A stretch of 64,000 nucleotides of DNA from Verrucomicrobiota bacterium (lineage in GTDB: Bacteria > Verrucomicrobiota > Verrucomicrobiia > Opitutales > Opitutaceae), in the NCBI GenBank assembly GCA_023391285.1, contig JAEWBF010000105.1, positions 29,720 through 93,719 of the forward strand. Reading direction: 5' to 3'. Position 1 is the stretch's first letter. Every line of letters starts with the position of its first letter. This document shows, piece by piece, positions 7,013-15,755 of the stretch. Position numbers and translations under genes: made by a program. The notes beneath the pieces are model-generated. The model saw nothing but the letters and a program-made list of their open reading frames with translations, did no database searches and had not been told where the DNA came from.

Positions 7013-7813
7013 ATGGCCTCCGCTCCGATCCGATTGCAAAAATACCTCGCCGACGCCGGCATCTGTTCGCGTCGCGCCGCCGAAGCGCTCATCGCGCAGG
7101 GCCAGGTGTGGGTCAACGGCGAGCCCGCCACCCTCGGCCAAAAGGTCACCCCCGGCGTCGATCGCGTCACCACCGGCGGAAAAAGCGTCCGGTCCACCGC
7201 CCAACCCCGCGTGACCCTCGCCGTCCACAAACCTCGCGGTCTCGTCTGCTCCAACGAAGATCCCCACAACCCCGAAACCATCTTCACCGTTCTCCCGCGC
7301 GAAGTTTCCCACCTCCGCTTCTTCTGCGCCGGCCGGCTCGACAAGGACAGCGAGGGGCTCGTCATCCTCACGACCGACGGCGACCTCGCGCATCGCCTGA
7401 TGCACCCGTCCAACGTGGTCGTGAAACGTTACCACGTCGTTCTGGAAAAACCCTTTCCCGCCAAGCGCCTGGGCGCTCTCGTCAAAGGCGTCATCGCCGA
7501 CGGCGAACGCCTCAAGGTCGAACGCGCCGCCCTCGTCAATCCAACCGTGAACGACGACTCCACCGCGCTCGATGTCCACATGCACCACGGCAAAAAGCGC
7601 GAGATCCGCCTGCTCTTCACCGCCCTCGGCTACGACGTGAAACGCCTCCGCCGTTACCAGATCGGAAGCTTCCGCTTGAAAGGCATTCCGCTCCGGGCCA
7701 TGAAAAAACTCACGCCGGGCGAAATCGAATCGCTCTTTCATTCGCCCAAAACGCCGCACGCCACCCACGAGGCGTCCGCACCCAACCCTCACGACGTTTC
7801 CCATGAAAACTAA
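7013..7813 (+). CDS. rRNA pseudouridine synthase, RsuA/RluB family
   Basis: Converts uridine to pseudouridine in rRNA. 266 residues: an N-terminal S4 RNA-binding domain (IRLQKYLADAGICSRRAAEALI, about residues 5-65) followed by the catalytic domain with GRLDKDSEGLVILTTDGDLAHRL, whose Asp is the nucleophile. The RsuA/RluB/RluE/RluF group shares this layout; RluB-like is most likely from the S4 domain. ATG at 7013 is chosen; a longer frame starting at 6911 would overlap the divergent reductase start. The last 11 bases overlap the next gene. Confidence 0.92.
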   Translation: MASAPIRLQKYLADAGICSRRAAEALIAQGQVWVNGEPATLGQKVTPGVDRVTTGGKSVRSTAQPRVTLAVHKPRGLVCSNEDPHNPETIFTVLPREVSHLRFFCAGRLDKDSEGLVILTTDGDLAHRLMHPSNVVVKRYHVVLEKPFPAKRLGALVKGVIADGERLKVERAALVNPTVNDDSTALDVHMHHGKKREIRLLFTALGYDVKRLRRYQIGSFRLKGIPLRAMKKLTPGEIESLFHSPKTPHATHEASAPNPHDVSHEN

Positions 7814-8612
7814 ACTCGCGCTCCTCGCTTTCTTCGTCGCCGCCCGCGCCGCCTTCGCCGCGCCGCTCCCGGCCACGACCGCCGTGCACGCGAAGCCCGA
7901 CGCCAACTCTCCCGCCATCGCCACGCTCAACGCCGGCGCCGAACCGAAGCCCGCACACGACCAGCTCGCCACCGCGCCCAGCGGCTGGCTCGCCGTCGAA
8001 CTTCCCGGCCCCTTCGAAGGCTACGTCCAAAACAAGGACATCGCCAAAAGCCTCGACGTGAAAATCGGCGCTCAGATCCGCGTCGCGCCGAAAGCCGACG
8101 CCACCGTCATCACCACGATGGAAGCCGCCGACGAAGCCGAGATCACCGGCCTCCACGGCCGCTGGACCCAGGTCAAAATCGAAAAGACCCTCACCGGCTA
8201 CATCTATCTCGGCACCACCGAAGTCGCTTCGAAACCGGCCGCCCACTCCGCGCCCGCCGACACTCCCGCCCCGCTCCAACCCGCGCCCGTCGCCCCCGTC
8301 GGCAAGGGCTTCAACGCCGCCGGCAAATCCGTTTCGGTCAATCTCGCCAGCGGCAACGGCGCCACGCTCCCCCGCCTTTTCCAAGGCAAATTCGTTTCGA
8401 CCCGCAGCCCATTCAAACCCCGCCGCCCCTACGACTGGGCGCTGCACGACGACGCCGGCAAGCGCTACGCTTATCTCGACATCAGCAAGCTCCTCCTCAC
8501 CGAACAAATCGAGAGCTACGCCGATCACGTCGTCGTCGTCTACGGCGCCGCCCGCCCCGGCCCCGACGGCAAGGAAATGGTGATCCAGGTCGAGAGCCTC
8601 CAACTGAAGTAA
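7803..8612 (+). CDS. Secreted SH3-domain protein of unknown function
   Basis: 269 residues. A signal peptide (residues 1-20, ending AFA-AP) sends it to the periplasm. Two SH3-like modules follow (about residues 25-75 and 88-140; PSGWLAVELPGPFEGYVQNKDI and GRWTQVKIEKTLTGYIYLGT show the W..V....GY(V/I) pattern). A Pro/Ala-rich linker and a roughly 90-residue C-terminal domain (KFVSTRSPFKPRRPYDWALHD onward) come next. Bacterial SH3 domains often bind peptidoglycan, so a wall-associated role is plausible. It overlaps the pseudouridine synthase gene by 11 bases, so the two are cotranscribed. Confidence 0.8.
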   Translation: MKTKLALLAFFVAARAAFAAPLPATTAVHAKPDANSPAIATLNAGAEPKPAHDQLATAPSGWLAVELPGPFEGYVQNKDIAKSLDVKIGAQIRVAPKADATVITTMEAADEAEITGLHGRWTQVKIEKTLTGYIYLGTTEVASKPAAHSAPADTPAPLQPAPVAPVGKGFNAAGKSVSVNLASGNGATLPRLFQGKFVSTRSPFKPRRPYDWALHDDAGKRYAYLDISKLLLTEQIESYADHVVVVYGAARPGPDGKEMVIQVESLQLK

Positions 8613-8702
8613 GTTTCTCGCCCGTGGCATACGCCATCCGGCGCGAATAAACGTCTTCCTTTTGGCGTCTTTTCGCGTGTTTCGCGGGCGCCGTATTTAT
8701 CC
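8613..8702. other. Intergenic gap with reiterated word
   Basis: Ninety bases before folD. At 8665-8690 it carries GGCGTCTTTTCGCGTGTTTCG followed by CGGGC, sharing the GCGTGTTTCGCGGGC word with the inverted repeat at 3141-3210. A weak inverse partner (GCGCGAATAAACG) lies at about 8641-8653, so this looks like a degraded copy of the same element. Confidence 0.5.
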
Positions 8703-9578
8703 ATGACCCTCATCGACGGAAACCAAATCGCCGCCGCGATCATCGCGGAGCTGAAATCCGAAGTCGCCGCCATCGCCGGCCGCAAGCCGTGCATCGCTCT
8801 CGTCCGCGTCGGCGACGACCCCGCTTCGGTTTCCTACGTGAAGAAAAAGGAGAAGACCGCCGCCGAAATCGGTCTCGAAAGCCGCATCATTCTTCCGCCG
8901 ATCACCATCTCGCAGGACGAACTTTTCAAACTCATCGACGACCTCAACGCCGACGCCAACGTCGACGGCATCCTCGTCCAATCGCCGCTCCCCAAGCACA
9001 TCGACGAAGTCGCCGTCTTCCGCCGCGTTTCCGCCGCCAAGGACGTCGACGGTTTCAACACGCTCAATCTCGGCAAGGTCGCCCAGGAAGACGAAACCGG
9101 CTTCGTCGCTTGCACGCCCGCCGGCATCATGGAGCTCCTCGCCCGCAGCGGCGTCGATCTGAAAGGCAAGCACGTCGTCGTCCTCGGCCGCTCGCTCATC
9201 GTCGGCAAACCCGTCGCACTCCTCGCGCTGCAGAAAAAAGCCGGCGCCAACGGCACCGTCACCATCTGCCATTCCGCTACCAAGGATCTTCCGTCGATCA
9301 CCCGCCAGGCCGACGTCCTCATCGCCGCCATCGGCCGCGCCGAATTCGTCACCGCTGAAATGGTGAAACCCGGCGCCGTCGTCATCGACGTAGGCATCAA
9401 CCGCGTTCCCGATCCGTCCAAAAAAACCGGATACCGCCTCACCGGCGACGTTCATTTTCCCACCGTCTCCACGCTCGCGAGCCAGATCACGCCCGTCCCT
9501 GGCGGCGTCGGCCCCATGACCGTCGCGATGCTGATGAAGAACACGGTGAAGGCGTTCAACCAAACCGCCGCCCACTAA
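8703..9578 (+). CDS. folD: Bifunctional methylene-THF dehydrogenase / methenyl-THF cyclohydrolase
   Basis: Interconverts 5,10-methylene-THF, methenyl-THF and 10-formyl-THF in one-carbon metabolism. 291 residues, the usual length. Visible: [15 protein letters not shown] with the catalytic Lys, [26 protein letters not shown], the Rossmann motif [22 protein letters not shown] and [18 protein letters not shown] at 8703 is the natural start. It is followed by an array of GTAG-type repeats and then the receiver/kinase gene, so it is probably a single-gene unit. Confidence 0.96.
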   Translation: MTLIDGNQIAAAIIAELKSEVAAIAGRKPCIALVRVGDDPASVSYVKKKEKTAAEIGLESRIILPPITISQDELFKLIDDLNADANVDGILVQSPLPKHIDEVAVFRRVSAAKDVDGFNTLNLGKVAQEDETGFVACTPAGIMELLARSGVDLKGKHVVVLGRSLIVGKPVALLALQKKAGANGTVTICHSATKDLPSITRQADVLIAAIGRAEFVTAEMVKPGAVVIDVGINRVPDPSKKTGYRLTGDVHFPTVSTLASQITPVPGGVGPMTVAMLMKNTVKAFNQTAAH

Positions 9579-9585
9579 TCCCCTC

Positions 9586-9678
9586 GTAGCGGAACGCGTG
9601 AGCGTTTCGTCTCCGGTAGCGGAACGCGTGAGCGTCTCGTTTGCAGACGAACGCCCAAACGCTCACGCGTTCCGCTAC
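9586..9678. repeat. Cluster of three GTAGCGGAACGCGTGAGCG repeats
   Basis: The 19-mer GTAGCGGAACGCGTGAGCG occurs at 9586-9604 and 9616-9634 in direct orientation and at 9660-9678 inverted. Its core ACGCGT is palindromic. The second and third copies can pair perfectly as a long hairpin around the GTCTCGTTTGCAGACG spacer. The whole cluster lies in the folD-to-kinase gap. The GTAG foot and hairpin resemble REP elements mobilised by RAYT transposases. Confidence 0.85.
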
Positions 9679-9779
9679 CACGCTCGTCCCGCCGCCGCCA
9701 TAACGCCCTCGACCAATCGGGGGAATCCCGCTGTCCCCGCACTTGCGCCAGCTCGCGCAAGTCCCTTTTCTCCGAGCCA

Positions 9780-10913
9780 ATGGCCGCGCCTTCCATCCTC
9801 GTCGTCGACGATCAGCCCATCAACGTCCAGCTCCTCAAACGTAAATTGGAGCGCGAGGGTCTGCAGGTTTCCGCCGCCTACAACGGCCTCGAGGCGCTCG
9901 ATCTCGTCAAAAAATCCAAGCCCGATCTCATCCTGCTCGATGTGATGATGCCCGACATGGACGGCATCGAGGTCTGCCAGCGTCTGCAAGCCGACGAGCA
10001 AACGCGTTCGATCCCGATCATCTTCATCACCGCGCGCACCTCGAAGGAGGGCAAAATCGAAGGGCTCAACGTCGGCGCCGTCGACTACATCACCAAACCC
10101 ATCGATCTCGACGAAACCCTCGCGCGCGTCCAAACACAGCTTCGGTTCGTCGCCATCAACCGTGAGATGGTCGACCTCCAACGCCGCCTCGTCGAAGCGC
10201 GCCGCGCCGCCACCATCGGCGCTGTCACCCAGGGCATCGCACACAATCTCAACAATCTCCTGGGCGTCGTCATCGGCTATCTCGACCTCATCAAAGCCTA
10301 CTACGACAAACCCGAGCAGGTTAAAAAGAACGCCCATCACGTCGAGGAAGCCGTTCACCGCATCGTCTCCATCATCAAGCAGCTCAGCTCCCTCGTCGTC
10401 CGCTCCCGCCCACCGTTATCCAAGGGAAATCTCCAGCGTCTGCTCGAAAACAGCATCGCCCGCTTCCGCGCCGAAAACCGCCTCGACGCCGCCGTCACCA
10501 TCGACAACCCGCTCGGCGAACTGGTTTTCGACACCAACTACGAAGTCTTCGAGGAGGTTGTATCCAAAGTTCTGATCAACGCCTGGGAAGCCTACGACAA
10601 CCGCCCCACCGACCCGCGGCCGATCTCCATTCATACGCGGCTCATCGACAAGGGCGACGACGGCAAGCTCGTCGAAATCCGCGTCGACGATTCCGGCCAC
10701 GGCCTCGAAGACGAAATCCGCGACCACATCTTCGAACCGTTCATCAGCTCGAAACACACTGTCGGCGTCGGCATGGGTCTCACCATCGCGCGTCACGCGC
10801 TCCGCAATCTCGGCGGCGAAGCCAGCGTGGTCGATCGTCCCGAAGGCGGCGCGAGCGCCATCCTTACGCACCCGCTCGAACCCCGCAAACCCCGCCGCCC
10901 CTCCAACGAGTAG
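9780..10913 (+). CDS. Receiver domain-histidine kinase hybrid
   Basis: 377 residues, cytoplasmic, no membrane segment. N-terminal receiver domain (1-125): acidic pair Asp10/Asp11, phosphoacceptor Asp54 in LILLDVMMPD, Lys106 in YITKP. Then a dimerisation helix with His155 in TQGIAHNLNNLLGVVIGY and a GHKL ATPase domain with an N box (SKVLINAWEAYD), a G1 box (VDDSGHGL), IFEPFISSK and G2 (GVGMGLTIARHAL). In this order the receiver probably controls the kinase. The H box reads HNLNN where HELNN or HDFNN is usual. The stimulus and partner are not encoded nearby. The TAG stop is part of a GTAG hairpin (10910-10931). Confidence 0.9.
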   Translation: MAAPSILVVDDQPINVQLLKRKLEREGLQVSAAYNGLEALDLVKKSKPDLILLDVMMPDMDGIEVCQRLQADEQTRSIPIIFITARTSKEGKIEGLNVGAVDYITKPIDLDETLARVQTQLRFVAINREMVDLQRRLVEARRAATIGAVTQGIAHNLNNLLGVVIGYLDLIKAYYDKPEQVKKNAHHVEEAVHRIVSIIKQLSSLVVRSRPPLSKGNLQRLLENSIARFRAENRLDAAVTIDNPLGELVFDTNYEVFEEVVSKVLINAWEAYDNRPTDPRPISIHTRLIDKGDDGKLVEIRVDDSGHGLEDEIRDHIFEPFISSKHTVGVGMGLTIARHALRNLGGEASVVDRPEGGASAILTHPLEPRKPRRPSNE

Positions 10914-10931
10914 CGCCGATCTCTGATCGGC
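10910..10931. repeat. GTAG-foot hairpin overlapping the kinase stop codon
   Basis: GTAGC followed by GCCGATC, loop TCT, GATCGGC: a perfect 7-bp stem. The TAG of the foot is the stop codon of the preceding gene. Same design as the elements at 11771, 15855, 36781, 40491 and 58184. Confidence 0.6.
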
Positions 10932-10960
10932 CAAACTCCTCGCGCGCTTCCCGCTTCCAC

Positions 10961-11770
10961 ATGCCCGCTCCCAAGATCGCTTTCCTTGGCTCCGGTAACA
11001 TGGCCGCCGCCATCGTCGATGGCCTGCTCGCCCAAAATCCCGCCGCCGTTTCCGACCTCGCCTGCTTCAGCGCCAGCGGACGCACGTCTTCCGCTCTCGC
11101 CGCTCGCACCGGTATCCAACTTGCCAACACGCTCGACGAGCTCCTCGCGTCCGCCGACGTCGTGGTGATCGCCTTCAAGCCGCAACACCTCGCCTCCGCC
11201 GATCCGCGCCTCGCCGATCTCACCGCCGGCAAACTCGTCGTCTCCGTCCTCGCCGGCAAAAAACTCGCCACTCTCGCCAAAACCTTCCCGCGCGCCCGCA
11301 ACGTCGTGCGCACGATGCCCAACACCCCCGCCGCCATCGGCGCCGGCATCACGCCTTACTGCACGCTTCAACCGCTCTCAGCGGCGGACCGCACCGCCGT
11401 CGAAACGCTCCTCTCCGCCTGCGGTTCCCACCTCGAACTCGCCGAAGATCACATGAACGCCGTCACCGCCCTCAGCGGCAGCGGCCCGGCTTTCCTCTTC
11501 GAATTCGTCGCCGCGATGCGCGACGGCGGCATCGCCGCCAATCTCCCGCCCGAGATCGCCGCGCGTCTCGCGACCGAAACCGTCCTCGGCGCCGCGCGCC
11601 TGCTCGCCCGCCGCCAGGTCGATCCCGAAACGCTTCGCAATCAGGTCACCTCGCCTAACGGCACCACGTTCGCCGGCCTCAAGCACCTCGAGTCCGCCCA
11701 TTTTCGCCCGATCATCCGCGACACGCTTCTCGCCGCCCGCAACCGTGCCGCCGAGCTTTCGCAGGATTAG
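10961..11770 (+). CDS. proC: Pyrroline-5-carboxylate reductase
   Basis: Last step of proline synthesis: NAD(P)H reduction of pyrroline-5-carboxylate. 269 residues, typical for ProC. The Rossmann motif FLGSGNMAAAIVDGLL is at residues 8-23. RTMPNTPAAIGAG, the substrate-site segment ALSGSGPAFLFEF and the C-terminal VTSPNGTTFAGLKHLE are all family signatures. Start ATG 10961. It lies 47 bases after the kinase gene in the same direction and converges on the potA end. Confidence 0.95.
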   Translation: MPAPKIAFLGSGNMAAAIVDGLLAQNPAAVSDLACFSASGRTSSALAARTGIQLANTLDELLASADVVVIAFKPQHLASADPRLADLTAGKLVVSVLAGKKLATLAKTFPRARNVVRTMPNTPAAIGAGITPYCTLQPLSAADRTAVETLLSACGSHLELAEDHMNAVTALSGSGPAFLFEFVAAMRDGGIAANLPPEIAARLATETVLGAARLLARRQVDPETLRNQVTSPNGTTFAGLKHLESAHFRPIIRDTLLAARNRAAELSQD

Positions 11771-11830
11771 GTAGGGCGAACTGTCCCCAGTGAGCCGCCA
11801 TTGCCCCGACGTCCTCGTCGGGCCGCTCAC
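11771..11830. repeat. GTAG-foot nested hairpin between proC and potA
   Basis: GTAGGGCGAACTGTCCCCAG starts the element. Inside, CCCGACG (11805-11811) and CGTCGGG (11816-11822) form a perfect stem, and AGTGAGC (about 11789-11795) can pair with GCTCACT outside it. It fills the 56 bases between the convergent proC and potA stops, overlaps the potA stop, and may serve as a bidirectional terminator. Confidence 0.65.
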
Positions 11831-12909
11831 TCCGCCGGCACGACCACCAGATCGTCGACGTGCAACCCGCACCACACGCGATCTCCGCGGTGGATCGCCT
11901 CCAGCAGCGCGCTTTCATTCGCCACCACCGCCTTCAGCCGCGTGCCGTTCGCCGTCCTCAACTCGAGGTGATCCGTCGCGCCTTTGAACACTTCCTCTTC
12001 CACCACCGCCTCGAACGCGATCTCCGCCGGCACGGCCGACTTCGACACGTGAACCTTTTCCGGACGAATCGAGATCTTCGCCTTCCGAACGTCTTTCGGC
12101 CAACACTCCACCGGCAGCCGAAGCTCCAGTCCGCCTGCGAGCCGCACGATCACACTCGCGCCGTCGATCGCCATCCGTTCCGCCTCGACCAAATTCGCCT
12201 GCCCCACGAAATCCGCGGCAAACGCCGTCGCCGGCCGATGATAGATCTCGTGCGCATCCCCGATCTGCTCGATTCGCCCGCGATGCACGATCGCAATTCG
12301 ATCGCTCATCGTCAGCGCCTCTTCCTGATCGTGCGTCACAAAGACAAACGTCATCCCGAGCTGCCGTTGCAGCCGCTTCAACTCAAGCTGCATCGTCTGC
12401 CGCAGCTTCGCATCGAGCGCCGACAGCGGCTCGTCCAACAGCAACACCGCCGGTCGCGGCGCCAAGGCTCGCGCCAACGCCACCCGCTGCCGCTGCCCGC
12501 CCGAAAGCTGATGCGGTTTCCGATCCTCGAACCCTTCGAGCGATACCAACCTGATCGTTTCCGCGATCCGCGCAGTTCGCTCCACTCCCGCCATCTTCTG
12601 CATCCTCAACCCAAACGCCACGTTCTCGCGCACCGTGAGATGCGGAAACAGCGCATAGCTTTGAAACACCTGATTCACGTTCCGCCGATAAGGCGGCACC
12701 TGCGTCACATCGCGACCCTCCAGCAGCACGACGCCTTCGTCGGGCGTCTCGAATCCCGCAATCATTCGCAGCATCGTCGTCTTCCCGCAACCCGACGGCC
12801 CCAACAGCGTGAGAAACTCCCCGCGCCGCACCGTCAAATCCACGCCGTCCACCGCCGCAAACTCCCCAAACCGTTTCGTAACCGCTCGAAGCTCGACGTG
12901 ATTCTCCAT
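11827..12909 (-). CDS. potA: Spermidine/putrescine ABC transporter ATPase
   Basis: Energises polyamine uptake at the inner membrane. 360 residues: an ABC ATPase domain (1-235) with Walker A GPSGCGKTTML near residue 40, signature LSGGQRQRVALARAL, Walker B LLLDEPLSALD and the H loop FVTHDQEEALT, then a C-terminal TOBE regulatory domain ending IHRGDRVWCGLHVDDLVVVP. This layout is that of PotA/PotG-type ATPases. Start ATG 12909. Last gene of the potC-potD-potB-potA operon, separated from potB by 131 bases carrying an inverted repeat. Confidence 0.92.
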   Translation of the reverse strand: MENHVELRAVTKRFGEFAAVDGVDLTVRRGEFLTLLGPSGCGKTTMLRMIAGFETPDEGVVLLEGRDVTQVPPYRRNVNQVFQSYALFPHLTVRENVAFGLRMQKMAGVERTARIAETIRLVSLEGFEDRKPHQLSGGQRQRVALARALAPRPAVLLLDEPLSALDAKLRQTMQLELKRLQRQLGMTFVFVTHDQEEALTMSDRIAIVHRGRIEQIGDAHEIYHRPATAFAADFVGQANLVEAERMAIDGASVIVRLAGGLELRLPVECWPKDVRKAKISIRPEKVHVSKSAVPAEIAFEAVVEEEVFKGATDHLELRTANGTRLKAVVANESALLEAIHRGDRVWCGLHVDDLVVVPAE

Positions 12910-12935
12910 CTTAGCCGGAAAGCCTCAGCACAACC

Positions 12936-13027
12936 AGAAATGGACAGCAATGAACACGACTAAAAACTGGTTTACGAAATCCGCTCTGAATCCGTGTTCA
13001 TCCGTGTCCATCCGTGGTTCCATTTCT
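12936..13027. repeat. Imperfect inverted repeat inside the pot operon
   Basis: AGAAATGGA (12936-12944) and TCCATTTCT (13019-13027) are exact inverses, and TGAACACG near 12951 pairs with CGTGTTCA near 12993. The right half contains the reiterated word ATCCGTG three times (GTGTTCATCCGTGTCCATCC). It lies between potB and potA. Confidence 0.6.
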
Positions 13028-13040
13028 TCTTATTTCCGCC

Positions 13041-13922
13041 TCAAGCCGTCGCGCTCCTCCGCTGTAGTATCCAGTAACTCACGACGAACATCAGCGTGAA
13101 CACTACGCCCAACGCCGCGCCGAACGGCCAGTCTCTCGCTTGGAAGAACTGGTTCTGAATCACGTTGCCGATCATCGGCACCCGCGCGCCACCCATCAAA
13201 TCCGTGATCGCGAACATCCCGATCGCCGGCACGAACACCAGCAGCACGCCCGCATAAATCCCGGGCTTCGTCAGCGGCACGATCACTTCCCGAAACGTCC
13301 GCAGCGGCCCGCAGCCAAGATCGTGCGCCGCCTCGATCAAAGCTCCGTCTAGCTTCTCCGCGCTCGCATAGATGGGCAGGATCATGAAGGGCAAATACGC
13401 ATACACCAAACCGATCACCACCGCCGTCGGCGTATATAACAACTCCAGCGGTGTTCCGACAATCCGGAGGTGCTGCAGCAACGCGCTCAGCAAACCGTCG
13501 CTCTTCAAAATCGTGAGCCACGCATACGTGCGAATCAGGAAACTCGTCCAAAACGGGATCATCACCAGAAGCAGCAAGCGCGCGCGCCAGGTCTCCGACG
13601 CCCGCGCAATCACCCACGCCACCGGAAATCCCAACACGATGCAGATCACCGTCGTCAGGCCCGCGTAACCGATCGAACGCGCGAAGATCCCGAGATACAC
13701 CGGGCTGAACACGCGCACATAGCTCTCCGTCGAAAACGAAAACACCACCCGACCCAGCTCATCCCGCTCGCAAAAACTATAAACCGCCAGGATCGCCATC
13801 GGCACCACCACGAACGCCGCCAGCCACACCAGCATCGGCGCCAGCATCAACCACCCGACCACGCCCGGACGGCGGCCGATAGAGCTGACACCAAAGTGGC
13901 TCATCCCGTCCGCTGCGCTCAC
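13041..13922 (-). CDS. potB: Spermidine/putrescine ABC transporter permease PotB
   Basis: Inner-membrane permease subunit of the polyamine importer. 293 residues with about six hydrophobic segments, beginning GWLMLAPMLVWLAAFVVVP and ending FTLMFVVSYWIL. The EAA loop EAAHDLGCGPLRTFREVIVP, which contacts the ATPase, is at about residues 206-225. Start is GTG 13922, overlapping the potD stop by four bases (GTGA), which indicates translational coupling; an ATG 18 bases further in is an alternative. The subunit type (B versus C) rests on N-terminal length and order. Confidence 0.88.
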   Translation of the reverse strand: MSAADGMSHFGVSSIGRRPGVVGWLMLAPMLVWLAAFVVVPMAILAVYSFCERDELGRVVFSFSTESYVRVFSPVYLGIFARSIGYAGLTTVICIVLGFPVAWVIARASETWRARLLLLVMIPFWTSFLIRTYAWLTILKSDGLLSALLQHLRIVGTPLELLYTPTAVVIGLVYAYLPFMILPIYASAEKLDGALIEAAHDLGCGPLRTFREVIVPLTKPGIYAGVLLVFVPAIGMFAITDLMGGARVPMIGNVIQNQFFQARDWPFGAALGVVFTLMFVVSYWILQRRSATA

Positions 13923-14935
13923 TGCGCGCTCTTCAAATCCGTCACGAGCTGATCGATCGCCGCCGCGCCTTTGCCGATGTCGCGAAACGTATTGTATTTC
14001 TCGATCTTCGGATAACTCGCCGGATTCGCTAGCTGCTCCGGCGTCAGCAGCTTCCGCGCTTCCAGATTAGGATTCGTGTAAGGAAACTCGTCCGAGATCA
14101 ATTTGCTCACATCCGGACGCAGGATGTAGTCCAAAAATCTATGCGCTTCCGCCACGTTCTCCGCGCTCGCCGGAATCGCCATCACATCGACAAACGGATG
14201 CGCGCCTTCTTCCGGCAGGATGTAGGCAAACTTCTTGTCCTCCTCATAAAGCCGCGCCGCCTCGCCGCTCCAGACGACGCCCAGATCCACTTCGCCGCTC
14301 AGCAACGCCGTCTTGGGGCTTTCCGAATCGAACACCTTCACGAGCTTGATCCACTCCGCCAGCACCGGCTTCACCTTCTTCAGATTGGCCGGCGTGATGT
14401 CGTTCTGATCGAGCCCGAGCGTCACCAGCACCCAACTTACCAGCTCGCGGTTGTCATTCACCACGACGATGCGGTTTTTGAACTTCGGCTGAAACACATC
14501 CTTGTAGCCGCGTATCGGTTCTTTCACGACATCCGTGTTCACCACGATGCCCACCGTCCCGATCATGAAGGGCACCGTGAACTTCTGCTCCGGATCGTGC
14601 GGCATGCCGAGAAATTCGCGCGCCACGTTCTTCAGATTCGGCACTTTCTTCGCGTCGATCGGGGTGAGCAGCTTGTTCCGGATCAACACCTCGGCGATGT
14701 AGTCGGGCGGCTGAATCAGGTCGTAGCTCGCGCCGCCCGCCAGCATCTTGGCGAGCATCTCCTCGCCGGACGCAAACGTCTCATAATTCACCCGAATTCC
14801 GGTCTCCTTCGTAAACCCTTCGATCACGGCCTCCGGCACGTATTCGGACCAGGCGAACAGATTCAGTTCGGCAGCACGTGCTCCGGAGACGACTCCGAGC
14901 AACAACACCGCGACGACGGAACGGATCATTTTCAT
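13919..14935 (-). CDS. potD: Polyamine-binding periplasmic protein PotD
   Basis: Periplasmic substrate-binding component for spermidine/putrescine. 338 residues with a signal peptide (MKMIRSVVAVLLLGVVSGARA, cleavage near ARA-AEL; no lipobox Cys). The mature start LNLFAWSEYVPEAVIEGFTKETG is the classic PotD/PotF start. SYDLIQPPDYIAEVL, the central DLGVVWSGEAARLYEED and YTNPNLEAR also fit. Start ATG 14935, four bases after the potC stop. It sits between the two permease genes rather than at the operon end. Confidence 0.93.
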   Translation of the reverse strand: MKMIRSVVAVLLLGVVSGARAAELNLFAWSEYVPEAVIEGFTKETGIRVNYETFASGEEMLAKMLAGGASYDLIQPPDYIAEVLIRNKLLTPIDAKKVPNLKNVAREFLGMPHDPEQKFTVPFMIGTVGIVVNTDVVKEPIRGYKDVFQPKFKNRIVVVNDNRELVSWVLVTLGLDQNDITPANLKKVKPVLAEWIKLVKVFDSESPKTALLSGEVDLGVVWSGEAARLYEEDKKFAYILPEEGAHPFVDVMAIPASAENVAEAHRFLDYILRPDVSKLISDEFPYTNPNLEARKLLTPEQLANPASYPKIEKYNTFRDIGKGAAAIDQLVTDLKSAQ

Positions 14936-14939
14936 GTGA

Positions 14940-15755
14940 TTAGCGATTGAGGCGTTTCAGGTGAGCGGAAAACAAAACGAAGGCGACGGTGAACAGCACG
15001 AACACGGCCGACAACGCATTCAGCATCGGATTCAGCCCCACTTTCGCCATGCCGAAGATCCGCAGCGGCAGCGTCGCCGATCCCGGGCTCGCCGTGAAAT
15101 AGGTCACGATCACTTCGTCCATCGACAGCGTAAAAGCCATCAACGCGCCCGAAACGATCGCCGGCCGCAGATACGGCACGACCACCAACCAGAACGCTTT
15201 CAGCGGCGTCGCTCCCAAATCCAGCGCCGCCTCCTCCAACGCCGGATCCAGCCCCGCGAGCCGCGCCTGCACCGCTACGAGCACAAAGGGAAAACAGAAC
15301 GTCACGTGCGCGATGATCACCGTCGTGAACCCCAATCGCATGCCAATCGTCGAAAACAAGACCAGCAGGCTGATGCCCATGATGATTTCCGGCATCATCA
15401 TTGGAATCCCCACCAGCGTCTGAATCGCCCGCGATCCACGAAACCGGTAGCGGTGCAACAACCACGCGCCCGCCGTGCCCACCACCACCGACGCCACCGT
15501 CGTCACGCCCGCAATCACCAGGCTGTTCTTCAGCGCCTTCATCAAGGGCGCGTTCGACCAGAGCTGCGCATACCACTTCGTCGTGAATCCCTGCCACACC
15601 ACATTCAACCGCGACGCGTTGAACGAATACACCACCAGCACCAGGATCGGCAGGTAGAGAAACACGAACACGCCCGCCGTCCACGTTCGCAGCGAGAGAT
15701 CGAGCGCGCGCATTCCATCGAACGGTCTCCGGCGCGACGCATGCGAATGCTTCAT
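14940..15755 (-). CDS. potC: Spermidine/putrescine ABC transporter permease PotC
   Basis: Second inner-membrane permease subunit. About 271 residues from ATG 15755. Six hydrophobic segments are visible, starting at GVFVFLYLPILVLVVYSFNASR, the usual PotC first helix and loop. The EAA motif EEAALDLGATPLKAFWLVVVPYLRPAI contacts PotA, and FTLSMDEVIVTYFTASPGSATLP is a strong PotC/PotI signature. Upstream ATGs (15773, 15821) would add a basic, non-conserved tail. First gene of the operon. Confidence 0.9.
   Translation of the reverse strand: MKHSHASRRRPFDGMRALDLSLRTWTAGVFVFLYLPILVLVVYSFNASRLNVVWQGFTTKWYAQLWSNAPLMKALKNSLVIAGVTTVASVVVGTAGAWLLHRYRFRGSRAIQTLVGIPMMMPEIIMGISLLVLFSTIGMRLGFTTVIIAHVTFCFPFVLVAVQARLAGLDPALEEAALDLGATPLKAFWLVVVPYLRPAIVSGALMAFTLSMDEVIVTYFTASPGSATLPLRIFGMAKVGLNPMLNALSAVFVLFTVAFVLFSAHLKRLNR

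Noticed and set aside
8703..8760. A riboswitch upstream of folD or proC
   Set aside because: Gaps are short (90 and 47 bases) and contain only reiterated words or a small hairpin; no THF or other known aptamer signature was seen.
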